Origin: Nostoc sp. KVJ20
Lineage (GTDB): Bacteria; Cyanobacteriota; Cyanobacteriia; Cyanobacteriales; Nostocaceae
Assembly: GCF_001712795.1 (NCBI RefSeq)
Contig: NZ_KV757620.1
Span: 1-39,844, forward strand
DNA: 39,844 bases
Direction of reading: 5' to 3'
Part shown: in pieces, positions 25,072-32,590 of the stretch
How the letters are laid out: each line of letters opens with the position of its first letter
Numbering within the stretch: the stretch's first letter is position 1
The notes under the pieces: model-generated
Database searches by the model: none
The model's input: the letters and a program-made list of their open reading frames with translations, nothing else
Told to the model about the DNA's origin: nothing
Translations under genes and position numbers: made by a program

Positions 25072-25106
25072 ACTAGAAAACAGGGCATCGAACCCTGTTT
25101 TCTAGT
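25072..25106 (+). terminator. Hairpin downstream of the HdrB-like gene
   Basis: ACTAGAAAACAGGG pairs perfectly with CCCTGTTTTCTAGT (14 bp) around a 7-base loop. It lies about 165 bp after the HdrB-like stop, in a 420-bp spacer (24910-25331) before the convergent DUF3318 gene. There is no long T-tract, so it may be a dispersed palindrome used as a terminator. A GGGG/CCCC-rich block at 24990-25040 precedes it. Confidence 0.6.
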
Positions 25107-25240
25107 AATGGATGATAAATTTCACTTGTTGAAGATACCTCAAGTCCCGTAATTTAGGTATTTTGTAGGGTGGACAATAACCACCCAACCCAATACTGCA
25201 CGCTTTGTGCATTTTTAACTCTGAATAGGGTTTGGGAAAA

Positions 25241-25265
25241 GGTTAAAGGTTAAAGGTTAAAGGTT
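25241..25265. repeat. GGTTAAA heptamer tract (about 3.5 copies)
   Basis: Perfect GGTTAAA units run from 25241 into GGTTTTTTC. It lies between the hairpin at 25072 and the DUF3318 stop at 25332. The nearby GGGTGGACAATAACCACCCAACCCAATACTGCA segment (about 25167-25199) is unexplained low-complexity DNA; it is also repeated in part at 25310-25322 (CCACCCAACCCAA). Confidence 0.75.
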
Positions 25266-25331
25266 TTTTCTTTCCCCTTTCCTTTTCCCAAAAACCCGAC
25301 AAGTATTGCCACCCAACCCAATTTCTGGTTT

Positions 25332-25976
25332 CTAGAGTGCACCTTCATCTGTAGTTTTTGATTTAGCTTTTGCCTTATTGGCACTGCGTTTGAGGGCAGA
25401 AAGTCTTGCTTCGTATCTCGATCGTTGGCGCTTACTAGGAGTATTGTCAATCAGGGTTTTTAAGGCGCTACCGAGACTCTTGTAAGCATTGGGGAGGCTA
25501 TAACCAAAACGAGTTGCCAAAGCGATCGCTTTCTCATCAGCATTGAGCAATTCTTTTAGTTGCTTTTCCCCATTATTCTTTTGGTAGAGTCGCCAGCCTG
25601 ACACGCCACAAAGCGACAAAGCTAACACCAGCAGCAATCCATCTTGTACCCACAATTCGCCCACAGCACCACCTAACCCGATGGCTAGTGCTGCCATTTC
25701 CCAACCATCTTTGGGAATTGTGTCATTTTGAACGCGAGCAACTTCATGCCAGAACAGCAGATTACGCTGATCCATTGCGAGGGCATCCCATTTCACCAAG
25801 TCAATTTGGATTTCTACCTGGTCTTTACCAATTTCTTCGCAACGAACCAGGGGTGGATTGACCTCAGTTGTGCCTTCAACCGTGACCCAGCTCTGTAATT
25901 CTGGCGGTAATAAGCCTTTCAACCGCCGGAGTTCACTCATTTCCGCTTTGGCAGAGGAGGTTGCATAGGATGTCAT
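25332..25976 (-). CDS. DUF3318 family protein, copy 2
   Basis: 214 aa. It has the same order as the gene at 14848-15459: LRRLKGLLPPELQSWVTVEG, IQIDLVKWDALAMDQRNLLFWHEVARVQ, two hydrophobic segments (about 115-150: WEMAALAIGLGGAVGELW, LLLVLALSLCGVSGW), and LLNADEKAIALATRFGYSLPNA. The C-terminus is longer and strongly basic (KRQRSRYEARLSALKRSANK...), which copy 1 lacks. It has an FWHEVAR helix where copy 1 has LLLQMVSW; HE alone does not make a zinc protease motif, but it deserves a look because some DUF3318-like proteins resemble membrane peptidases. Function unknown. Confidence 0.8.
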   Translation of the reverse strand: MTSYATSSAKAEMSELRRLKGLLPPELQSWVTVEGTTEVNPPLVRCEEIGKDQVEIQIDLVKWDALAMDQRNLLFWHEVARVQNDTIPKDGWEMAALAIGLGGAVGELWVQDGLLLVLALSLCGVSGWRLYQKNNGEKQLKELLNADEKAIALATRFGYSLPNAYKSLGSALKTLIDNTPSKRQRSRYEARLSALKRSANKAKAKSKTTDEGAL

Positions 25977-26053
25977 AATATCCAGCCCCAGAAAATTTCA
26001 GTATATAGTGAGGGTATCACTTTGGAGTATAGCTATTTAAGTGATGATCCGTC

Positions 26054-26611
26054 TCACTCGTTAGGAAAACTTCCTCGCTTTTTTCGCGCTTCCATTGCTT
26101 TTTCCAGCAAATCTAACAATCCTGGAGCTTCTTCTTGGATACTGAGTAACAGTCTTTCCCCAAGTTCTATATTCCCCGGATCAAGACCTGTCACCATCAC
26201 TTCTTTCAGGCGAGGTATTGCTATACCATCCACAATCTGAATTAACCCACTCAGACAACGGTGAAATTGTTTTTCTGTCAAAATCGAGTCTTCTAGAGGG
26301 AACTCAATAATGGCACGGATTTCGCCATCGGATGGGTCATACTCCCATTGCAACATTTTGGTTTCCCAGGAAATGGCAAGCATTGTCTGTAGGATCACTC
26401 CCTTGTGAGGATGGTCTTGAATTCCTGTCAGAACTTGAGGGGCAAATACGCGAAAAAATTTTCCCTCTTCATCCAGCTGGACAACTATTAGGAAATCTTC
26501 TAGGTTATCAGCCTCCACACCTGTTATAATTCGGTCTTCTTCATCATCAAAACGGTAGTCCCAACCAAGGTTGTCTAAATAGTTGGCAATCTGTTCGAGG
26601 TTAGCTCCCAT
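26054..26611 (-). CDS. YbjN/T3SS-chaperone-like acidic protein
   Basis: 185 aa, acidic and soluble. The pattern LEQIANYLDNLGWDYRFDDE, then a beta-rich stretch (IVVQLDEEGKFFRVFAPQVL), a helix with LQTMLAISWETKMLQWEYD, RAIIEFPLEDSILTEKQFHR and a C-terminal long helix with LLSIQEEAPGLLDLLEKAM fits the YbjN / secretion-chaperone-like fold. Such proteins bind peptides or protein partners. The cyanobacterial members are conserved and of unknown partner. It lies 77 bp upstream of DUF3318 copy 2 on the same strand and may share its transcript. Confidence 0.6.
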   Translation of the reverse strand: MGANLEQIANYLDNLGWDYRFDDEEDRIITGVEADNLEDFLIVVQLDEEGKFFRVFAPQVLTGIQDHPHKGVILQTMLAISWETKMLQWEYDPSDGEIRAIIEFPLEDSILTEKQFHRCLSGLIQIVDGIAIPRLKEVMVTGLDPGNIELGERLLLSIQEEAPGLLDLLEKAMEARKKRGSFPNE

Positions 26612-26722
26612 AAAAGCCTCATAAGGAACGTGGAGCAGTTGTTACCAGACCTAGTTTAACCTGCTAAGGGTAGTTGTTTGGGTTGGTGTGGATACTTCTA
26701 ATCACATAGAAATATGCAATTA

Positions 26723-26770
26723 GGGCATGGGGCATGGGGAATGGGGCATGGAGAATGGGGCACTGGGCAT
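26723..26770. repeat. GGGCATG-type heptamer tract in the 26612-27173 spacer
   Basis: Irregular GGGCATG/GGGAATG units run for about seven copies. The remainder of the 560-bp spacer is AT-rich and leads up to the amino-acid transporter; it should contain its promoter. No gene is seen. Confidence 0.75.
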
Positions 26771-27040
26771 GAAAATAGAAAAAACAGATAATCATTCTAC
26801 GCTGTGAATAATGTTTCATTAAGGATTATTTCTCATTATTAAAAAAGTGATAATGACTTGTTTTTAAATCTTACGTGGCGAAGAATATAGCACTAACTCA
26901 CTTAAATTTTAATATTTCCTTATGATTTTAATGAATATACTGCTAGAACAAGCATGGTAGCAGGAATTTAAATCAAAATTGAAAGCAGAAGTCAATTTTA
27001 AATAATTTCTATATAGCATCTGAGGCTTTTGAAAATATAA

Positions 27041-27057
27041 GTAAAAACGGTTTTTAC
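27041..27057. promoter_or_regulatory. 8-bp palindrome upstream of the transporter operon
   Basis: GTAAAAAC-g-GTTTTTAC is a perfect inverted repeat followed by CTTTTTAAAA, about 117 bp before the binding-protein start. It is GTA-N11-TAC, so not a standard NtcA site (GTA-N8-TAC). It could be an operator or the terminator of an unseen leftward transcript. Confidence 0.35.
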
Positions 27058-27173
27058 CTTTTTAAAAGCGAATAAAAATAGCACATAGACTGATAAAGTT
27101 TTATATTACAAGCAACAAATTGTTTTCACTGAATGATTGTAGTGAGCAATACATTATTTTTGGTCTAGTAATT

Positions 27174-28262
27174 ATGAAGTTTATGCGTAAATCAGCTTTA
27201 ATTCTAGTGATCGCACCTTTAGTATGCGCGATCGCCTCTTGTGGTGGAGATTCAGGACAAACAGCAAGTACACCTGGTACTCCAGGCAGTAGTCCAGCAG
27301 CACCAGTAACTAGAAATCGTTGGGATAGCATTAAAAGCCGTGGTCAGTTAAGTTGCGGTGTCAGTGGTGAAGTGCCAGGGTTTAGCTTTGTGGGAACTGA
27401 TGGTAAATACAGTGGCATTGATGTAGATATTTGTCGTGCGATCGCCGCAGCTTTATTTGACAAACCAGATGCAGTAGAATTTCGTAACCTGAATTCCAAA
27501 GAGCGGTTTACAGCTTTGCAAACTGGCGAAGTAGACATTCTCAGCCGCAACACTACCTGGACACTTAGCCGCGATACCTCTGTAGGTCTAGAATTTGCAC
27601 CTGTGGTTTTTTACGACGGACAAGCCATAATGGTTCGCCAAAATAGCAACATTAAGTCCCTGGCAGACCTGAAGGATAAAGCAATCTGCGTTCAAACTGG
27701 TACAACCACCGAACAAAATTTAGCAGACCAAATGCGAAAAAGGGGCATTCCTTACAAACCCGTTGTTTTTGAAGACGTTAATGTTACCTTTGCTACCTAT
27801 GCTCAAGGGCGTTGCGATGGCATTACAGCTGATCGTTCGGCATTGGTTTCTAGGCGCACAACTCTACCTAAACCAGAAGATAACGTAATTCTCGATGAAG
27901 TGATTTCTTCAGAACCTCTTGCACCAGCAGTTGCCAAAGGGGATGCTCGGTGGGGTGATGTTGTTAAATGGGTGGTTTATTCCCTAGTAAAAGCTGAAGA
28001 GTTGGGCATTAATTCTCAGAATGTGGGTCAGTTTGCTGCTAGTAATGACCCAGATATTAAACGCTTTTTGGGAACCGAGGGCAACCTTGGCGAAGGACTG
28101 GGCTTAACAAACGACTTTGCAGCCAGAATAATTAAACACGTTGGTAACTACGCCGAGATTTACGATCGCAACCTCGGCCCCAAAACAAAACTTAATCTAG
28201 TTCGCGGTCAAAATCAACTCTGGAGCAAAGGCGGACTACTTTATTCTCCGCCGTTTCGGTAG
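27174..28262 (+). CDS. aapJ: Amino-acid ABC transporter, substrate-binding lipoprotein (AapJ / NatF-like)
   Basis: 362 aa from the ATG at 27174; an upstream TTG frame exists, but this start gives a proper lipoprotein signal, RKSALILVIAPLVCAIASCG, with the lipobox IASC. A low-complexity Thr/Ser/Pro/Gly linker follows. The binding domain has NRWDSIKSRGQLSCGVS, YSGIDVDICRAIAAALF, VDILSRNTTWTLSRDT and CDGITADRSALVSR, which match general L-amino-acid binding proteins. It delivers polar amino acids to the permease in the plasma membrane. It is the first gene of a four-gene rightward set. Anabaena NatFGH-BgtA (system N-II) has this layout; identity with it is inferred. Confidence 0.9.
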   Translation: MKFMRKSALILVIAPLVCAIASCGGDSGQTASTPGTPGSSPAAPVTRNRWDSIKSRGQLSCGVSGEVPGFSFVGTDGKYSGIDVDICRAIAAALFDKPDAVEFRNLNSKERFTALQTGEVDILSRNTTWTLSRDTSVGLEFAPVVFYDGQAIMVRQNSNIKSLADLKDKAICVQTGTTTEQNLADQMRKRGIPYKPVVFEDVNVTFATYAQGRCDGITADRSALVSRRTTLPKPEDNVILDEVISSEPLAPAVAKGDARWGDVVKWVVYSLVKAEELGINSQNVGQFAASNDPDIKRFLGTEGNLGEGLGLTNDFAARIIKHVGNYAEIYDRNLGPKTKLNLVRGQNQLWSKGGLLYSPPFR

Positions 28263-28292
28263 AAGAGATTAGGGAGATGAGGAGAATAACTT

Positions 28293-28310
28293 ATGCCAAA
28301 TGACAAATGA
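28293..28310 (+). CDS. 5-codon leader ORF overlapping the permease start (ATGA)
   Basis: A good ribosome site, AGGAG (28280-28284), lies eight bases before ATG 28293. That ATG opens ATG CCA AAT GAC AAA TGA (M-P-N-D-K). Its TGA stop (28308-28310) overlaps the permease ATG (28307-28309) as ATGA. The permease start itself has no well-spaced site, so ribosomes may load at the leader and re-initiate. The region is made of AAATGAC heptamers. Translation of the peptide is inferred. Confidence 0.4.
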   Translation: MPNDK

Positions 28311-29233
28311 CAAACTCAAAACCGTCTATATGGCGTGATGTCCGCTTTTGGAGGATTGCCTTGCAATTAGCTGCCGTATTTTTAGCAGCAATTGTAGTAG
28401 TAATCCTGTGGGGCAATCTTCAGCGCAATTTGCAGCAATTAGGTATTCAGTTTGGATTTGATTTTCTTAAGCAACAAGCATCTTTTGATATTGGCGAGGC
28501 GCTGATTAACTATAAACCCACTGACACCTACAGTCATGCTTTGTGGGTGGGGTTAATTAACTCCTTGCGTGTGGCGGTTGCAGGAATTTTTCTCACAACA
28601 ATTGTAGGGGTAGGTGCTGGAATTGCCCGACTTTCTGACAACTGGCTAGTGCGGAATATCACGATGGTTTACGTGGAAATTTTCCGTAATACACCCTTAC
28701 TGCTGCAATTGCTGTTTTGGTACTTTGCTGTTTTTCTTAGTTTTCCCAAAACAGAAAATAAGATATCCCTTTGGGGTTTTATTGGTGTTAGTCAAAATGG
28801 CTTAGAACTCCCTTGGTTTACCTTATCACCAGAGTTTTCAGCTTTGCTGTTGGGATTAACTTTTTACACAGGTGCATTTATTGCTGAGATTGTCCGAGGT
28901 GGGATTCAATCAGTACCGAAGGGACAATGGGAAGCAGCGCGATCGCTAGGATTAAAACCAGGGTTAGCAATGCGGTTAGTGATTTTTCCCCAAGCTTTGC
29001 GGGTAATCATTCCAACGTTAACGAGTCAGTATCTTAATTTGACCAAAAATACCAGTTTAGCGATCGCGATCGGCTACCCCGATATTTATTTTGTCGCCTC
29101 CACCACCTTTAATCTAACGGGGAAAGCTGTAGAAGTGATATTACTGATTATGCTCACCTATCTCACCCTAAGTTTAACCATCTCTGTAGTGATGAATTTA
29201 TTCAATCGCAGTGTACAAATTAAAGAGAGATAA
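28307..29233 (+). CDS. aapQ: Amino-acid ABC transporter permease 1 (AapQ / NatG-like)
   Basis: 308 aa, integral membrane. The first helix is at about 15-38 (FWRIALQLAAVFLAAIVVVILWG), then a periplasmic loop, then the His/Glu/Gln permease core from about 78. The EAA loop that docks on the ATPase is near 200-225: GGIQSVPKGQWEAARSLGLK. MVYVEIFRNTPLLLQLLFWY is the family signature for polar amino-acid permeases. It pairs with the next permease (391 aa) to form a heterodimer with two ATPase subunits. The ATG at 28307 is reached through three ATGs in different frames spaced by 7 bp, in an STRR tract, and overlaps a leader ORF stop. Confidence 0.9.
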   Translation: MTNSKPSIWRDVRFWRIALQLAAVFLAAIVVVILWGNLQRNLQQLGIQFGFDFLKQQASFDIGEALINYKPTDTYSHALWVGLINSLRVAVAGIFLTTIVGVGAGIARLSDNWLVRNITMVYVEIFRNTPLLLQLLFWYFAVFLSFPKTENKISLWGFIGVSQNGLELPWFTLSPEFSALLLGLTFYTGAFIAEIVRGGIQSVPKGQWEAARSLGLKPGLAMRLVIFPQALRVIIPTLTSQYLNLTKNTSLAIAIGYPDIYFVASTTFNLTGKAVEVILLIMLTYLTLSLTISVVMNLFNRSVQIKER

Positions 29234-29374
29234 GACAATTTTAGATTTTAGATTTTGTTTCCGTAACATCTCGTAGAGAAAGATTTAGTGGTAATTGCTT
29301 TTTGCTTTCAATCTGTCGCAATATTTTTTTTTAATTGGTCTAGCAGAGGTATGCAGGGAGAATAAATAATTAAG

Positions 29375-30550
29375 ATGACAAGTAATCCAAAATCCAAAAT
29401 CCAAAATCCAAAATTGTTGTGGTTGCATAAAAACCTGTTTAGTACTTGGTACAACAGCTTGTTAACTGTTACCTGTTTGGTGTTGCTATTTTGGGCAGTG
29501 CGAGGAATTCTCACATGGGCAACCACTCAAGCACAATGGGCAGTAATTCAGATTAATTTACCTTTATTTTTAGTTGGTAGATTTCCGCAAACGCTATATT
29601 GGCGAATTTGGATTGTGGTAGCGATCGCTTCGATTTTAGCCGCCCTAACTGTAGGTGTATTCTTTGGCAAGCAACAATTAACAAAACGTGGAATTGCTTT
29701 GTTTGCTTTTATCATCGGCATTTTATTAGTTGTTTTACCACAAGACTTTACATCCCGCCTTTGGTTATTGTTAATTGCAGTTTTACTATTTGTAGGTTTT
29801 TGGCTTGGAGGAAAGTTTACTAAGATAGTAACTCCTTGGCTATCTCTATTATGGTTATTATCTTTCCCCATAATTCTTTGGCTAATTGGCGGTGGATTTG
29901 GATTGCAGCCAGTATCTACAAATTTGTGGAATGGTTTGCTACTTACCCTCCTGATGGCAGCAGTTAGTATTGTGCTTTCCTTTCCCATTGGGGTTTTACT
30001 GGCTTTAGGGCGCACAAGCAATTTACCCGTAGTGCGTTGGTTTTCTATCCTGTACATTGAAATTATTAGAGGATTACCACTGATTGGTATTTTGTTCTTA
30101 GCTCAGGTAATGCTTCCCTTGTTTCTATCAGCAGATGTGCGTCTAGATCGAGTATTGCGAGCAATTGCTGGATTGGTTTTATTTAGTGCTGCATACATGG
30201 CAGAAAACGTGCGTGGTGGACTCCAATCAGTACCTCGCGGTCAAATCGAAGCTGCAAAAGCGCTAGGGTTAAATACAGCCTTAGTAATTTTGTTAATCGT
30301 CTTACCTCAAGCCTTACGTACCGTTATTCCTGCGATCGTTGGTCAGTTTATTGGCTTATTTAAAGACACTTCACTATTATCTTTGGTGGGATTAGTAGAA
30401 CTAACAGGTATTGCCCGTTCCATATTGGCACAACCACAATTTCTTGGACGTTATGCAGAAGTTTATCTATTTATTGGATTTATTTACTGGGTATTTTGTT
30501 ATTCCATGTCGTTAGCTTCTCGGCGCTTAGAGAGACAGTTGAGTAATTAG
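29375..30550 (+). CDS. aapM: Amino-acid ABC transporter permease 2 (AapM / NatH-like)
   Basis: 391 aa with about eight hydrophobic segments. The N-terminal third holds extra helices before the permease core, as in AapM. The core has ILYIEIIRGLPLIGILFLAQ, the docking loop GGLQSVPRGQIEAAKALGLN (about 287-306) and LLSLVGLVELTGIAR. Together with the preceding permease it forms the transmembrane channel. Residues about 4-14 (NPKSKIQNPKL) are encoded by four perfect CCAAAAT heptamers, so the extreme N-terminus is repeat-derived and unlikely to be conserved; a later start is not obvious because the next Met is far downstream. The spacer from the first permease is 141 bp. Confidence 0.88.
   Translation: MTSNPKSKIQNPKLLWLHKNLFSTWYNSLLTVTCLVLLFWAVRGILTWATTQAQWAVIQINLPLFLVGRFPQTLYWRIWIVVAIASILAALTVGVFFGKQQLTKRGIALFAFIIGILLVVLPQDFTSRLWLLLIAVLLFVGFWLGGKFTKIVTPWLSLLWLLSFPIILWLIGGGFGLQPVSTNLWNGLLLTLLMAAVSIVLSFPIGVLLALGRTSNLPVVRWFSILYIEIIRGLPLIGILFLAQVMLPLFLSADVRLDRVLRAIAGLVLFSAAYMAENVRGGLQSVPRGQIEAAKALGLNTALVILLIVLPQALRTVIPAIVGQFIGLFKDTSLLSLVGLVELTGIARSILAQPQFLGRYAEVYLFIGFIYWVFCYSMSLASRRLERQLSN
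29387..29414. repeat. Perfect CCAAAAT x4 heptamer inside the start of permease 2
   Basis: Four exact copies of CCAAAAT (29387-29414) begin 12 bp after the permease ATG. Since 7 is not a multiple of 3, each copy is read in a different frame (SNPKSKIQNPK). Gain or loss of one unit would frameshift the gene. Confidence 0.9.
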
Positions 30551-30597
30551 TTATTGGTCATTAGTCATTAGTCATTGATTATTGGTTATTGGTTGTT
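30549..30597. repeat. TCATTAG/TTATTGG heptamer tract between permease 2 and the ATPase gene
   Basis: Units TTATTGG, TCATTAG (x2), TCATTGA, TTATTGG (x2) fill the 83-bp spacer between the permease stop (30550) and the ATPase start (30634). Confidence 0.8.
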
Positions 30598-30633
30598 ATA
30601 AAAATAATATTCATTATTAGGGCTTTGAATAAT

Positions 30634-31374
30634 ATGTCAGATATACAAAAAATAATTGTTGCTGAAAATGTTCATAAGTGGTATGGAAAATTCCACGTTC
30701 TTCAGGGTGTGAGCTTGACAGTCAATCGTGGAGAAGTAGTAGTATTAATGGGGCCGTCTGGTTCAGGAAAATCTACCTTTATTCGCACATTTAACGCTTT
30801 AGAAGAATATCAACAGGGAAAAATTGAAATCGACGGCATTACCCTCAGCCATGACTTGCGAAATATTGAAACGATTCGCAAAGAAGTGGGAATGGTGTTT
30901 CAGCAATTTAATTTATTTCCTCATTTGACAGTGCTGCAAAATATCTCTTTAGCACCAATTTGGGTACGGCGATCGCCAAAGGCAAAAGCTGAAGAATTGG
31001 CAATGCAACTCTTAGCAAGAGTGGGAATTTTAGAACAGGCGCAGAAGTATCCCGGACAGTTATCTGGTGGACAACAGCAACGGGTTGCGATCGCACGTGC
31101 TTTAGCCATGCAACCCAAAATCATGCTGTTTGACGAACCCACCTCGGCCTTAGATCCAGAAATGGTACGCGAAGTTTTGGATGTAATGCGAGGTCTAGCC
31201 CGTGATGGGATGACAATGGTAGTAGTCACCCACGAAGTTGGATTCGCTCGTGAAGTCGCCGACCGAGTTATTTTAATGGATAGCGGTTCCCTCGTCGAGT
31301 CAGCCACTCCAGACGCATTTTTCAGCAACCCCAAAGAAGAAAGAACACGCAAATTTTTGTCGCAAATTCTCTAA
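30634..31374 (+). CDS. aapP: Amino-acid ABC transporter ATP-binding protein (AapP / BgtA-like)
   Basis: 246 aa from the ATG at 30634, which gives the typical [18 protein letters not shown] start; an upstream frame is repeat DNA. Walker A is GPSGSGKST (40-48), the Q-loop Q90-Q91, signature LSGGQQQR (143-150), Walker [14 protein letters not shown] (163-175) with catalytic E168, and the switch H200 in VVVTHEVGF. It hydrolyses ATP to drive the two permeases. All motifs are intact and the length is standard. It is the last gene of the aapJQMP-type set. In Anabaena a BgtA-like ATPase serves more than one amino-acid system, so sharing with other loci is possible. Confidence 0.95.
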   Translation: MSDIQKIIVAENVHKWYGKFHVLQGVSLTVNRGEVVVLMGPSGSGKSTFIRTFNALEEYQQGKIEIDGITLSHDLRNIETIRKEVGMVFQQFNLFPHLTVLQNISLAPIWVRRSPKAKAEELAMQLLARVGILEQAQKYPGQLSGGQQQRVAIARALAMQPKIMLFDEPTSALDPEMVREVLDVMRGLARDGMTMVVVTHEVGFAREVADRVILMDSGSLVESATPDAFFSNPKEERTRKFLSQIL

Positions 31375-31410
31375 AACCTTTGCGCTACTTTGCACCTCTC
31401 TGCGGTTTCT

Positions 31411-31842
31411 TCAATCTTCTGGAGGATGCCAACCCGCAAGTACCCAATAACTGCGAACTTCAAGTGCATCTGCATCATCACTCAGATGTAGAACTGCAAC
31501 AGTTGCTCTACCAGTCGGCGTTTTGCCAACAATACGTAAACCATCTTCACTCCAGCCAAAATGCTCAAACCAGACTTGAGTACGAGGGTTAAATAGCCTT
31601 ACTGTTTCGTTCGTTTCTGGATCAACCCCTGTAGTTTTATCACTTTTGTAGCGATTACATAGGGGACAAGCTAGCCACAAGTTGGATTCATCATTACTAC
31701 CACCTTTAGATATGGGAATAATGTGTTCAATTTCCAAACGTGCCATCACTAAACGCTGAGGACTCAAACAATAGCCACAGCGATTTCGAGCATCGGTACG
31801 AACACGACGTTCTATTTCTACAGGAATGTAAAATCGGGCCAT
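31411..31842 (-). CDS. HNH endonuclease-domain protein
   Basis: 143 aa. The HNH core is complete: C22/C25 in RCGYC, H40 in LEIEHIIP, N54 in SNLWLACPLCNRYKSDK with C59-x2-C62, and the following K66. Two CxxC pairs hold a structural zinc, while the EH...N...N/H set binds the catalytic metal. The C-terminal half (about 80-143, RLFNPRTQVWFEHFGWSEDG) is a conserved cyanobacterial extension of unknown role. The start lies five bases after the stop of an RHH-like gene, so the two are an operon. This pairing recurs in cyanobacteria; whether it acts in defence, repair or mobility is not established. Confidence 0.88.
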   Translation of the reverse strand: MARFYIPVEIERRVRTDARNRCGYCLSPQRLVMARLEIEHIIPISKGGSNDESNLWLACPLCNRYKSDKTTGVDPETNETVRLFNPRTQVWFEHFGWSEDGLRIVGKTPTGRATVAVLHLSDDADALEVRSYWVLAGWHPPED

Positions 31843-31847
31843 TGCTG

Positions 31848-32210
31848 TTAATTAAGGGCTGGTTTCAAGCCACGTTCAACAGCCACTTTTAAGGCTCTTG
31901 CTTTACTTATTAAGCCACGTCGGTAGACTTGCATTAGTTCATCTAGTAGACGAACTTCTGCATCATTAAGCTGTCCCTCTCGGTAACGCGCTTGCAAGTC
32001 ACTGAAAACCTCTTGCTGCTGAGTTTCCATCTGCATATCGCACATAGCCAAAACCTGCTCATCCGGTAATGACTCCACAGGTAGTTCGGTAATGGCGCGG
32101 TCAATCCATTCTAGTAATACATCTTCAAGCCGTCGATGTGTGAAAGCAGCGATTTCCTTTGCTTTTTGTGCCAGTGTTTCAGGGAGTTGAAGAGTGACAA
32201 TTTCAGCCAT
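31848..32210 (-). CDS. RHH-like small protein upstream of the HNH nuclease
   Basis: 120 aa. The N-terminus EIVTLQLPETLAQKAKEIAA plus LEDVLLEWIDRAI has the beta-strand/helix/helix pattern of ribbon-helix-helix DNA-binding proteins (about residues 3-42). The C-terminus is alpha-helical with LNDAEVRLLDELMQVYRRG. It is the first gene of a two-gene leftward unit, five bases ahead of the HNH gene, in the position an antitoxin or regulator would occupy. No toxin-neutralising family is recognised. It could bind the shared promoter. Confidence 0.6.
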   Translation of the reverse strand: MAEIVTLQLPETLAQKAKEIAAFTHRRLEDVLLEWIDRAITELPVESLPDEQVLAMCDMQMETQQQEVFSDLQARYREGQLNDAEVRLLDELMQVYRRGLISKARALKVAVERGLKPALN

Positions 32211-32246
32211 TTTCTATCTGCTTGCCTTTTACTTCTGATTGTATCT

Positions 32247-32288
32247 GCGATCGCTCTGCATCTTCTCGTTAAAAAAGAGCGATCGCTT
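32247..32288. repeat. Direct repeat flanking the toxin-antitoxin pair, left copy
   Basis: GCGATCGCTCTGCATCTTCTC... ends in TCGTTAAAAAAGAGCGATCGC. The same TCGTTAAAAA(A)GAGCGATCG core (one A shorter) recurs at 32912-32930 on the other side of the toxin-antitoxin genes, also starting with a GCGATCGC site. Both ends carry HIP1 octamers. Confidence 0.6.
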
Positions 32289-32320
32289 TAACTAAAACAA
32301 TATCCCAGCCTCAATAACCT

Positions 32321-32590
32321 TTATTGCTCATAATGATATTTACAAGTCAAAATAATCAATAAATCTTCTTGCACTTTGTAAACTAATCTATGTTCATCTG
32401 TGATTCGCCTTGACCAGTAACCTTGTAGTTCATATTTTAATGGTTCTGGCTTCCCTATCCCTGCAAAAGGATCTCTTTGTATATCTCTAATCAGTGCTAA
32501 TATTTTTTTGAAAATTTTCTTGTCTTCTGTTGCCCACTGACCTAATTGTTCAAAAGCTTCTGGTTCAAAGGTAATTTTTTTCATATTCAT
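32321..32590 (-). CDS. yoeB: YoeB-family mRNA interferase toxin
   Basis: 89 aa from the ATG at 32590, or 87 aa from a second ATG at 32584, which aligns best with the family start. Using the shorter numbering, catalytic residues correspond to E. coli YoeB: E47 (KPEPLKYEL), R66 (ITDEHRLVYKV), H84 (CKYHYEQ). WSRRI precedes R66 as usual. YoeB cuts translated mRNA in the ribosomal A site and is blocked by a YefM-type antitoxin. The partner gene lies immediately upstream and overlaps by 26 bp, so the pair is translationally coupled. All active-site residues are intact, so the toxin should be active. Confidence 0.92.
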   Translation of the reverse strand: MNMKKITFEPEAFEQLGQWATEDKKIFKKILALIRDIQRDPFAGIGKPEPLKYELQGYWSRRITDEHRLVYKVQEDLLIILTCKYHYEQ

